From the NCBI GenBank assembly GCA_041392125.1, contig JAWKMR010000007.1, positions 62,001 through 126,000 of the forward strand: a stretch of DNA of 64,000 bases, in the 5' to 3' direction. This DNA comes from Halomarinibacterium sp041392125 (GTDB lineage: Bacteria; Bacteroidota; Bacteroidia; Flavobacteriales; Flavobacteriaceae). Position 1 is the stretch's first letter; the number at the start of each line of letters is the position of its first letter. A model generated the notes under the pieces. It worked only from the letters and a program-made list of their open reading frames with translations. It was not told the origin of the DNA and did not search any database. This document shows positions 22,907 to 30,703 of this stretch, piece after piece. The position numbers and the translations under genes were made by a program.

Positions 22907-25900
22907 TTATTCTTTCACAAGTTGTTTGGTGAATAGGATGCCTTCCCCTTTAATTACCACAAGATAGGAAGCACTAGCCAAGGAAGAAACATCCAATGAT
23001 GTTTCGGAACCCATTTTCGACAGGTTGAAGGCTTTCACCAAACGTCCCGTGATATCATAAATCGCCAATTGCTCAAGGGCAATTTGTTTTGGGTTACTAA
23101 TGTTGATTACCGCTTTTGCAGGGTTAGGGTAGAGCGTTACTGTTGAAAGGTCAATGTTAATTTCTTCTGTTCCTAAAAACTCTTCTACCGTAAGGATAAA
23201 GACATAGTCAGTTACATTCCCTAAGTCGTCTATTGCCGAAAGGGTAATATCATAAATTCCCGGGGTAAGGATCGTGCCTACGGCAGGATCCTGCCCAATC
23301 ACAATGGGTAATAAAGGATCGCTACAATTGTCGGTCACGGTAATCCCTACGGTAAAGTCCTCCAGCATATATTCTCCGTTTTCATCGGCTTGCCGAACCA
23401 CATCTACGGGAAGCGTACCGGAGTCGAACTGAGGTCCTAACACATCTTCTACGGTCACTAAAGCCGTACAAGAGGAAATGTTTCCGAAGCTATCTTCTGA
23501 AAATACAGTGACCAGTACCGGAGTACCAATGTCATCACAGCTAAAGGAATTAATATCCACCGAAGTAGTGGTGGTACCACAAGCATCGATATTGGAAGCG
23601 ATCACATCTTCAGGAACAATGGTAGCCTCCCCGTTGGCATCGAGCTGCACGGTAATGTCTTGGCAGACCAGTTCCGGTGCCGTAACATCTTCCACAGTAA
23701 CGATAGCGTTACAAGTAGCGGTATTTCCATTTACATCGGTAACGGTCAGTACCACATTGTTGTCGCCTACATTGGAACAATCGAAGGTATCGATATCTAC
23801 GGAATAGGCCGAGGCATCGATGCTACAGGCATCGGTGGAGCCTCCGTCCAAAGAAGCAGGGTCGATGGTCACTGTGCCTGAGGCATCTAGTTGCACGGTG
23901 ATGTTCTGGCACACGGCTACCGGAGCGGTAACATCTTCCACAGTTACTATAGCCACGCAGGTACTACTGTTGCCATAGGTATCGGTAGCAGTAAGGGTCA
24001 CATTATTAGGGCCTACGTTGCTACAATCGAAAGTGTCTATATCAATCGCCAATGCAGCCAATCCGCAGGGGTCTGTACTTCCGCCGTCCACGTTGCTGGC
24101 AACGATGGAAGCCGTACCGGCAGCATCCAATTGCACGGTAATGTTTTGGCATACAGTCACGGGCGGGGTGGTGTCGGTTACTGTCACGGTAAACGTACAT
24201 ACTGTAGTATTTCCATTGACATCGGTTGCTGTATACTCAACAGTGTTAGTCCCTACAGGGAAGAGGCTTCCGTTGGTGGGGCCACCTGTTTGGATAATAC
24301 TTGCAATTCCGCAATTGTCAAGAGCCACGGCATTGGCAAAGGTTACTACGGCACCACATTCCCCGGAGTCGGTAGTTACACTCAGGTTAGTCGGACACGT
24401 AATGGAAGGAGCTATGGTATCTTCCACGGTTACGATGGCGATACATTGCGAACTGTTCCCGTTCACATCGGTGACAGTAAGGATGACGTTGTTGAGGCCT
24501 ATACCGCTACAATCGAATGAAGAAACATCGATGGAGGTGGAGGCAATGCCACAGGCATCGGTGGAGCCGCCGTCCACATCATTGGCTGTGATGCTGGCAT
24601 TGCCGTTGGCATCCAGTTGTACCGTGATGTTTTGGCACACTGCATTGGGTGCTATGGTATCTTCTACGGTAACGATGGCTGTACATTGCGAGCTGTTTCC
24701 GTTGACATCAGTGACGGTAAGCACCACATTGTTGGTTCCTACGTTGCTACAATCGAAAGATGAAATATCGATAGTAGTTGAGGCTATTCCACAGGCATCA
24801 TTGGATTCGCCGTCCACATCGGAAGCGGTGATAGTAGCGTTGCCATTAACATCCAATTGTACGGTAATGTTTTGGCATAGGGCAGTAGGAGCTTCGTTGT
24901 CTTGTACAGTAATTGTTAATGTACAGCTAACTGAATTTCCATTGCCATCATCGGCGGTCCAGGTAATGATAGTATCCCCTAGAAGGAGTACTTCTCCTGC
25001 CAAAGTATCCGTTCCGTTGAGGTCGTTGGTGATACTTCCGTTGGTACAGTTATCAGTAAATGAAGCATCGAATTCGGTGCCAACTACGGAATAGGAGCAC
25101 TGGCCTGCATCGGTACTTCGAGTATCGTTGGTAGCACATAAAATTTGTGGATCTTCGGCATCGATGATCACAAAAGTGGTCGAACAGGTATTGGTATTCC
25201 CATTACCGTCGTCCACGGTCCAAACAACTGTTGTTTCCCCAAGAGGAAGCGCAGCACCCAGGAGGGTGTCGGTACCGTTAAAGTCGTTGGTGATAGTTGC
25301 CGAGGAACAGTTATCTGAAAAGGTAGGATTAAAAACCGCAGAGATGACTGTGTGGGTACACTGGCCGGGGTCGGTCTGTGCATTCACAGGTAAGGGATAG
25401 CAGGTAATGGAAGGCGCTTCGTTGTCTTCGATTGTTACGATGGCAGTACACTGTGAGGAGTTCCCATTGACATCGGTCACGGTAAGGGTCACGTTGTTGG
25501 GTCCTATGTTACTACAATCGAAAGATGAAACATCAATAGAGGTTGTTGCTATTCCGCAGGCATCGGTAGAGCCACCGTTCACATCATTGGCTGTGATGCT
25601 GGCATTTCCACTGGCATCCAACGGTACGGTAATGTTTTGGCATAGGGCTGTGGGGGCTTCTGTATCGTTTACTGTAACCGTAAAGGAACAGGTAGCTGTA
25701 TTTCCATTAGCATCAGTTGCTAAAAAAGTATTGGTGGTGATTCCCACAGGAAATATTTCACCCGAAGCCAAACCACTAGTTTGTGTTAGTGTTACGGCTG
25801 AGCAGTTATCCGTTGCTATTGGGGCAGTATATGAAACTACTGCACCGCATGAGCCTGGGTCTGCAACTACAACAATATCTGATGGGCAAGTGCTAGCAGG

Positions 25901-28573
25901 TGGGTTTACCAAAGTGGCCACTTCGGTATCGCTTAATGCTCTGGAGAAAATTTTAAATTCATCCATTAATGCATTTCCTTGTAGCCCTCTAGAGGAACCA
26001 TATCCGCCCACTTTAAATGGTGAAGTCCCAACAAACATTAGAGGCGGTTGTGCCACGGTATTTACAAGGACCCCATCTAAATAGGCTTTGATATTGCCTT
26101 CCGTTTCTGAATATACAAAAGTAGTCGTATGGGGAGCAACGGTTGCGCCTCCTGGCACAAGCACATCGTTCCAATTGGTTCCTCTTAACATCCAATTGTC
26201 AGCACCAGCGACACCATTTGTAAAACATCTAAATTGTCCAGCTCCAAAATCTCCAAAAATATAAAATACAGAGGTATCGGGCTGGATATTTTCGGTTTTA
26301 AATGAAATGGACCAAGAGGTTGTAAGGTTTGTGTTCCATTGGGTGTTTAAATAACTTGAGGAATTAAAACTATTTACCCCAATTAGGGATCCATTGCCCA
26401 AAATTCCCGGACTCCCTTGTGTTATGATGCCTTCTAAAATTCCATTTACGGTGCCTGCTGGTGGGTTGGAAGCATTGTTTACAACGGTCGTTCCTGTCCC
26501 TTCAAAACGATAGTTTAATAGTTCGGCAATTACACCCTGTCCATCAAAACTAGGAGCTTCGTTATCTTCAATCATTATGGTAGTAGTACAGGTTACGGTA
26601 TTTCCATTGCCATCATCAGCAGTCCAAGTAATGGTATTATCACCCTCGGGAAGCAATGTTCCAGCTAAGCTATTAGTTCCGTTAAAATCGTTACTCATAC
26701 TTCCGTTGGTACAGTTATCTGTAAAGGTAGCATCCAACTCAGTCCCCACTACAGTATAGCCGCAAATCCCGGGACTTGTGCTGCGAGTATTATTGATAGG
26801 GCAAGTTATTTGAGGGTCTTCTGTATCGATTATAAAGAAGGTCGTAGCGCAAGTATTGGTATTCCCGTCTGTATCTTCTGCAGTCCAAGTCACGGTAGTT
26901 TGACCCACCGGAAGTGCAGCACCCACCAACGTATTGGAATTGTTAAAGTCGTTGGTAATAGTCACTGCTGAACAATTATCGGAGAACGTAGGGTTGAAGG
27001 CTGTGGAGATAACTGTTCGGGTACATTGCCCCGGGTCTGTTTGTGCATTCACTGTACTAAAGTTGCAGGTAATAGAGGGTGGAGTGGTGTCTACAACGGT
27101 AACTGTAAAGCTACATTCTGTTTGATTACCACCAAAATCTGCAGCTACCCATCTATTGGTTGTTGTACCTACCGGAAATGTAGCGCCTGAAGAAAGACCT
27201 TGCGTTTGTGCAAAAAATGCAATACAATTATCCTGAAAATTAGGAGTTGGAAAAGTTACAAGAGCACCACAACTTCCATTAGTAGCATTTACAGTAATGT
27301 TTGATGAGCAGTTAGTAATGACGGGAGGCGTTGTATCTACAATGGTTACCGTATAGGAACAGGTTGCAGATAGACCTGTAGTGGTTGTTCCTTGATAGGT
27401 AAATACAGTATCACCTATGGGAAGGAATGAATTATTAGGAGGACCACCAATTTGCGTGATAGTTACCGGATTACAAGATTGGTTTCCGGTAATGATGTCA
27501 GAAAAACTGTATTGATAGGTACAATTGGGTGTGTTGGCTTCAAAAACCTTATCTGCAGGGCAACCCATTACTATGGGCGATTGTTGAATTGTGACTGTCG
27601 CTGTACAAGTACTGGTATTTCCGGCCCTATCGGTGACGGTAAGTGTTACGGTATTGGCACCCACATCACTACAATTAAAGCTGGTCTTGCTGGAAGAGAG
27701 TGTGATGCTTCCTTCGCCATCAAAACTTCCATTGTTAATGGCACTTGCTGGAACCGTAACAGTTCCCAATATTGGATTCAGTGTTGCGGTAACATTTTGA
27801 CATTGCGCTGTGGGAGGATTTGTATCGGCGTTGGCTAATACATTCAACATGATATTATTGTAGGTAGGTGATAGGGTAAAATCACATCCTGAAAAACTAA
27901 GATTTTCTCCGCAGCCCGAGTATCTGCTTTCAGAGGGTTCTCCAAGTGGGTTGCTTCCTACTAGAATAGGGGTGTTGCCAAGAATGTAAACAGTTCCCAC
28001 GGAGACAGCTTTAAACATCACTGAAATTTCATCGCCATACCCATAGGTGTTTACTGGGGTTGGAAAGTTAAAGCTACGTAGATAAAGACCATCTGAAGGT
28101 AAAAAATTGGGCAAGGTAATGGTACTTCCCGGAATAAGTGTGCCAGGTCCTGTTCCACAAGCATTTCCTTGGGTATTGTTATTGGGAGCGGGGCAATCTG
28201 AATACATCGATATTTCTAGTGTTATTGGAAATTTTGGATCGGAGGGATTGTGAAACAAACCTACTTCAACGAGCGTAATTAAGCGATTGGTACTGGAATT
28301 TGTGAAACGAATCATATCACCCACCTTGGGTGCCGTTGATAATTGAGATGAAAATGGTATTGCCTGAAAGTTTGCGGCATTAGGGTCTGTTAAATAGATT
28401 GTTTCATTTGGAGCTCTATTGGCTCCTTGGTTTCCTACATTAGGGGTGGTGAAATTGAAATTATTAAAGTTCCTTGCTGCATTTGGACCCATTTCAATGT
28501 TTTGTGAAACAACTGAAATAGTGCACAATAGCAAAGCTTTCAAGAGGAGTAGACGGTGGGTGATTGTTTTCAT
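22907..28573 (-). CDS. Giant T9SS-secreted HYR-repeat surface protein with an embedded LamG-like domain
   Basis: 1888 residues from the ATG at 28573, which starts a signal peptide (MKTITHRLLLLKALLLC..., ends VVSQ); an extra 18-codon extension upstream is unlikely. After an N-terminal domain of unknown type (about 25-260) come HYR-type Ig-like repeats (for example the TDTTPPVITNCSSN and CPTNLSVTTDSGECGAVV stretches). A concanavalin/LamG-like region covers about 680-890 (SYLNTQWNTNLTTSWSISF, MDEFKIFSRALSDTEVATL). Then come five or six near-identical repeats starting CQNITVQLDANGNASI. The last 75 residues are a type A T9SS sorting domain (LYPNPAKAVINIS, LYDITGR-like, LVKE end). Predicted cell-surface adhesin or carbohydrate binder. 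A candidate operator lies 53 bp upstream of the start. Confidence 0.93.
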   Translation of the reverse strand: MKTITHRLLLLKALLLCTISVVSQNIEMGPNAARNFNNFNFTTPNVGNQGANRAPNETIYLTDPNAANFQAIPFSSQLSTAPKVGDMIRFTNSSTNRLITLVEVGLFHNPSDPKFPITLEISMYSDCPAPNNNTQGNACGTGPGTLIPGSTITLPNFLPSDGLYLRSFNFPTPVNTYGYGDEISVMFKAVSVGTVYILGNTPILVGSNPLGEPSESRYSGCGENLSFSGCDFTLSPTYNNIMLNVLANADTNPPTAQCQNVTATLNPILGTVTVPASAINNGSFDGEGSITLSSSKTSFNCSDVGANTVTLTVTDRAGNTSTCTATVTIQQSPIVMGCPADKVFEANTPNCTYQYSFSDIITGNQSCNPVTITQIGGPPNNSFLPIGDTVFTYQGTTTTGLSATCSYTVTIVDTTPPVITNCSSNITVNATNGSCGALVTFPTPNFQDNCIAFFAQTQGLSSGATFPVGTTTNRWVAADFGGNQTECSFTVTVVDTTPPSITCNFSTVNAQTDPGQCTRTVISTAFNPTFSDNCSAVTITNDFNNSNTLVGAALPVGQTTVTWTAEDTDGNTNTCATTFFIIDTEDPQITCPINNTRSTSPGICGYTVVGTELDATFTDNCTNGSMSNDFNGTNSLAGTLLPEGDNTITWTADDGNGNTVTCTTTIMIEDNEAPSFDGQGVIAELLNYRFEGTGTTVVNNASNPPAGTVNGILEGIITQGSPGILGNGSLIGVNSFNSSSYLNTQWNTNLTTSWSISFKTENIQPDTSVFYIFGDFGAGQFRCFTNGVAGADNWMLRGTNWNDVLVPGGATVAPHTTTFVYSETEGNIKAYLDGVLVNTVAQPPLMFVGTSPFKVGGYGSSRGLQGNALMDEFKIFSRALSDTEVATLVNPPASTCPSDIVVVADPGSCGAVVSYTAPIATDNCSAVTLTQTSGLASGEIFPVGITTNTFLATDANGNTATCSFTVTVNDTEAPTALCQNITVPLDASGNASITANDVNGGSTDACGIATTSIDVSSFDCSNIGPNNVTLTVTDVNGNSSQCTAIVTIEDNEAPSITCYPLPVNAQTDPGQCTHTVISAVFNPTFSDNCSSATITNDFNGTDTLLGAALPLGETTVVWTVDDGNGNTNTCSTTFVIIDAEDPQILCATNDTRSTDAGQCSYSVVGTEFDASFTDNCTNGSITNDLNGTDTLAGEVLLLGDTIITWTADDGNGNSVSCTLTITVQDNEAPTALCQNITVQLDVNGNATITASDVDGESNDACGIASTTIDISSFDCSNVGTNNVVLTVTDVNGNSSQCTAIVTVEDTIAPNAVCQNITVQLDANGNASITANDVDGGSTDACGIASTSIDVSSFDCSGIGLNNVILTVTDVNGNSSQCIAIVTVEDTIAPSITCPTNLSVTTDSGECGAVVTFANAVALDNCGIASIIQTGGPTNGSLFPVGTNTVEYTATDVNGNTTVCTFTVTVTDTTPPVTVCQNITVQLDAAGTASIVASNVDGGSTDPCGLAALAIDIDTFDCSNVGPNNVTLTATDTYGNSSTCVAIVTVEDVTAPVAVCQNITVQLDASGTVTIDPASLDGGSTDACSIDASAYSVDIDTFDCSNVGDNNVVLTVTDVNGNTATCNAIVTVEDVTAPELVCQDITVQLDANGEATIVPEDVIASNIDACGTTTTSVDINSFSCDDIGTPVLVTVFSEDSFGNISSCTALVTVEDVLGPQFDSGTLPVDVVRQADENGEYMLEDFTVGITVTDNCSDPLLPIVIGQDPAVGTILTPGIYDITLSAIDDLGNVTDYVFILTVEEFLGTEEINIDLSTVTLYPNPAKAVINISNPKQIALEQLAIYDITGRLVKAFNLSKMGSETSLDVSSLASASYLVVIKGEGILFTKQLVKE

Positions 28574-28625
28574 TTTTTTGGTTTTTATTACAATGGTAAA
28601 ACTATATTTTATGTGTATGTAAATC

Positions 28626-28645
28626 AATGCGTAGACCTACGTATT
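28626..28645. promoter_or_regulatory. Candidate regulator-binding site, copy 1 (before the adhesin-like gene)
   Basis: AATGCGTA-gacc-TACGTATT, an imperfect inverted repeat with 8-bp arms and a 4-bp spacer, 52 bp upstream of the ATG at 28573. Three related copies lie at 29003, 29997 and 30066. Confidence 0.6.
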
Positions 28646-28649
28646 GGTT

Positions 28650-28695
28650 AATGAGTTAATGAGTTAATGAGTTAATGAGTTGATGAGTTGATGAG
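28650..28695. repeat. 8-bp tandem repeat aatgagtt, left flank of the adhesin-like gene
   Basis: Five to six units (aatgagtt, then gatgagtt), identical in unit to 22803-22830. It lies directly beside the candidate operator. Confidence 0.85.
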
Positions 28696-28717
28696 GTACT
28701 AATTTTAAAGATGGGTT

Positions 28718-28969
28718 TTAGTTATCAAAATGTTGCGGGTTTTGAACAATCCACAATAAAAGGGCATGTTGGGAAGATTCAATCCCTAATTTTTTAATGA
28801 TATTGCTTCGGTGTTTTTCTACGGTACGAGAAGAGCAATTGCGTATGCCGGCAATTTCTTTTGAAATATACCCTTCTTTGATAAGGGTTAAAATTTCTAA
28901 TTCTATTTGCGATAGGGGAAGCCTTTCGCTAATAGGGGTGTCTTCAAGAGGATTTGGCTTTAATTCCAT
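28718..28969 (-). CDS. Orphan LuxR/GerE-type HTH protein without a receiver domain
   Basis: 83 residues, almost only a GerE helix-turn-helix: LSQIELEILTLIKEGYISKEIAG, then SSRTVEKHRSNIIKKLGI. It closely resembles the DNA-binding end of the NarL-type regulator at 30077 (both have TVEKHRSNIIKKL followed by a LLLW segment). It could be a stand-alone transcription factor that competes for the same sites, or a duplicated regulator that lost its receiver. The intact reading frame and a candidate operator 34 bp upstream favour a functional, autoregulated gene. Confidence 0.82.
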   Translation of the reverse strand: MELKPNPLEDTPISERLPLSQIELEILTLIKEGYISKEIAGIRNCSSRTVEKHRSNIIKKLGIESSQHALLLWIVQNPQHFDN

Positions 28970-29002
28970 ATTCCAAAACTAAGTGCATGGGCGGAAAAAT
29001 AA

Positions 29003-29022
29003 AATGCGTATACCTACGTATT
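29003..29022. promoter_or_regulatory. Candidate regulator-binding site, copy 2 (before the orphan HTH gene)
   Basis: AATGCGTA-tacc-TACGTATT, 33 bp upstream of the ATG at 28969; arms identical to copies 1 and 4. Confidence 0.62.
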
Positions 29023-29072
29023 GAATTGATGATAGGGGCTGAATAGGGAACTTTTGCTATTAAAAAAGCAAA

Positions 29073-29093
29073 AACCCCACAAAATGTAGGGTT
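29073..29093 (-). terminator. Likely terminator after the pore-protein gene
   Basis: Stem aaccc-c-aca/tgt-a-gggtt with one mismatch and a three-base loop, followed on the minus strand by TTTTTGC and more T. It is 33 bp after the stop at 29126. Confidence 0.65.
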
Positions 29094-29125
29094 GGCGTCG
29101 AACTATTTTTTAGTATTAATAAGTG

Positions 29126-29938
29126 TTAAAAGAATTTCTGAAACTCCGTTCGAACATCTTGTGGCATCGCATTTTCAGATGTATATGCTGCGGGGGTAAT
29201 CAAGGAGCCCGAAGCCGAATCGATCATGGTGTAGCTTGTTTTTTCACTTAAATACCCTATGGTTCCTTTTCTCATCTTCAGCTTCCATGATACCTTAATG
29301 CAATAAATGAAGCCGGGTTTTAGAGTATACGATTCGCTTATGGAAGATTCCCAAGCACTGTTTACCTTGGTTTCGAAAGTGCTTTGCAGTTTTTCTACAC
29401 CTTTATGCGCATATTTAAAATTTACTTCGCCTGTAGCTTTATCCCCAATTCCTCCTGAAATCTTGGAACCTACTTCTACTGAATTGGTATGCTCCATGGA
29501 TTTTTGAATGCTTTGTGATACCGAGGTGGAATTTTTGAGCGCAAAGGAAATTTGCCGTTTTACATCTTCGTTGTTATTTCGGGTATCGATGAAGGAGTAT
29601 TCGTTGGAAATAATATCGGTAAACGAATCATTAGCAAGAATGACTTCTGCTTTTTTTAGCGAAGTTCCATCAAAGACCAAGTCATCTGTCATAGTGTAAA
29701 TGGTTCCTGCTTTTACATAGATATCGGGATAGTGAACCCCAAAGACGCCTAATTCAGGTTTTCCATAAATTCCAACTTTTACTTGTGGGTAAGAATCTTC
29801 GGCAAATTCAGCCACCTTCTCGGCTAGAATGGTTCCTAAGCCTCTTGGTAATTCGATAGCATAGGTGGTATCTTTCGGTTCGTAAATGTGATACGTAATG
29901 ACTTTTTTTGAATTGTTGTAAATTTTCATTTTATTCAT
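29126..29938 (-). CDS. Predicted aerolysin-like (ETX/MTX2-type) beta-pore-forming protein
   Basis: 270 residues, no signal peptide. From about residue 130 the sequence is a long Ser/Thr/Lys-rich pattern of alternating polar and nonpolar residues (ALKNSTSVSQSIQKSMEHTN, KLQSTFETKVNSAWESSISE) around a glycine-rich turn (SGGIGDKATG), then PGFIYCIKVSWKLKM. That is the layout of the insertion hairpin and membrane-proximal strands of the aerolysin/ETX/MTX2 fold, and members form oligomeric pores. The N-terminal 100 residues may be a binding domain (HYPDIYVKAG). The lack of an export signal is odd. The start may be 29938 or the Met at 29929. Two candidate operators lie upstream. The fold call is from pattern only. 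Confidence 0.55.
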   Translation of the reverse strand: MNKMKIYNNSKKVITYHIYEPKDTTYAIELPRGLGTILAEKVAEFAEDSYPQVKVGIYGKPELGVFGVHYPDIYVKAGTIYTMTDDLVFDGTSLKKAEVILANDSFTDIISNEYSFIDTRNNNEDVKRQISFALKNSTSVSQSIQKSMEHTNSVEVGSKISGGIGDKATGEVNFKYAHKGVEKLQSTFETKVNSAWESSISESYTLKPGFIYCIKVSWKLKMRKGTIGYLSEKTSYTMIDSASGSLITPAAYTSENAMPQDVRTEFQKFF

Positions 29939-29996
29939 GTTGTGGTTAAACGACTACTAATGGAAGTCTAAACTAGCATTGAAAACAACTAATTAC

Positions 29997-30016
29997 AATC
30001 CGTATTTTTACGTAAT
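29997..30016. promoter_or_regulatory. Candidate regulator-binding site, copy 3 (degenerate, before the pore-protein gene)
   Basis: AATCCGTA-tttt-TACGTAAT: same arm length and spacer as the other copies, with one mismatch per arm; 58 bp upstream of the ATG at 29938, a distance like that of copy 1. Confidence 0.5.
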
Positions 30017-30065
30017 TGTAGAGTAACTTCCCGATTTAAAATTAGGCCATTGCCCTTTTTAATAA

Positions 30066-30085
30066 AATGCGTATACCTACGTATT
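30066..30085. promoter_or_regulatory. Candidate regulator-binding site, copy 4 (overlaps the end of the NarL-type gene)
   Basis: AATGCGTA-tacc-TACGTATT, 127 bp upstream of the pore-protein ATG. It includes the last two codons and TAG stop of the response regulator at 30077. Confidence 0.58.
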
Positions 30086-30703
30086 AAAAAGTTCAGGATG
30101 TTTTTGAACCCACAATAATAATCCGTTTTGAGTAGGGGGAATTTCCAGTTTTTTGATGATATTGCTGCGGTGTTTTTCTACGGTGCGTTTGGAAATAAAA
30201 AGTTCCTCGGCAATTTGCGAAGAAGAAAAATTTTTGGCGAGATAGCGAAGTATTTTTAATTCGGAAACGGTAAGCGATTTTACAACTTCTGTTTCTTTGG
30301 AAAAGTGAATGCCCTCCTCAATGTGCTTACTTACGTAGGTTCTTCCGGCAAGCACTTCCTGAATGCAAAACTCAATTTCCTGAAGTGCGTCTTCCTTTAA
30401 AAGGTAGCCTTGAATGCTGTTACCAACTTCGTTTAAAATGGCCTCCTCCTTAAACAGGGTGAGGATAATGATTTTGGTGGCGACCTCCTTTTTTTGACAT
30501 TCGCTGGCAATCTCCAACCCATTGAGCTTGGGCATATCAAAATCCAAAATGGCAATGTCTGGGATATGCAAAGCAATGGCATTGTATGCTTCGTTTCCAT
30601 CCAGTGCCGTGGCCAGCACGTTAAAACGCTTGCTTTCTAAAAAAGCCTTAGTGCCGGTTAAGAGGATGGGGTGGTCATCTGCTATAATAATGGTAGGGTT
30701 CAT
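30077..30703 (-). CDS. NarL/FixJ-family response regulator
   Basis: 208 residues. The receiver domain has the acidic pair DD at 9-10, the phospho-acceptor Asp at 54 (AILDFDMPKLNG) and a late KED. The C-terminal GerE HTH has LTVSELKILRYLAKNFSSSQIAEELFISKRTVEKHRSNII. The start overlaps the histidine kinase stop by four bases (ATGA, 30700-30703), so the pair is translationally coupled. Candidate targets are the three genes downstream, which carry a shared 20-bp inverted repeat upstream. Confidence 0.94.
   Translation of the reverse strand: MNPTIIIADDHPILLTGTKAFLESKRFNVLATALDGNEAYNAIALHIPDIAILDFDMPKLNGLEIASECQKKEVATKIIILTLFKEEAILNEVGNSIQGYLLKEDALQEIEFCIQEVLAGRTYVSKHIEEGIHFSKETEVVKSLTVSELKILRYLAKNFSSSQIAEELFISKRTVEKHRSNIIKKLEIPPTQNGLLLWVQKHPELFNT

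Noticed and set aside
24018..25094. Long antisense frame (358 residues) within the giant gene
   Set aside because: It mirrors the low-complexity repeated codons of the HYR repeats on the other strand; no start context or domain.
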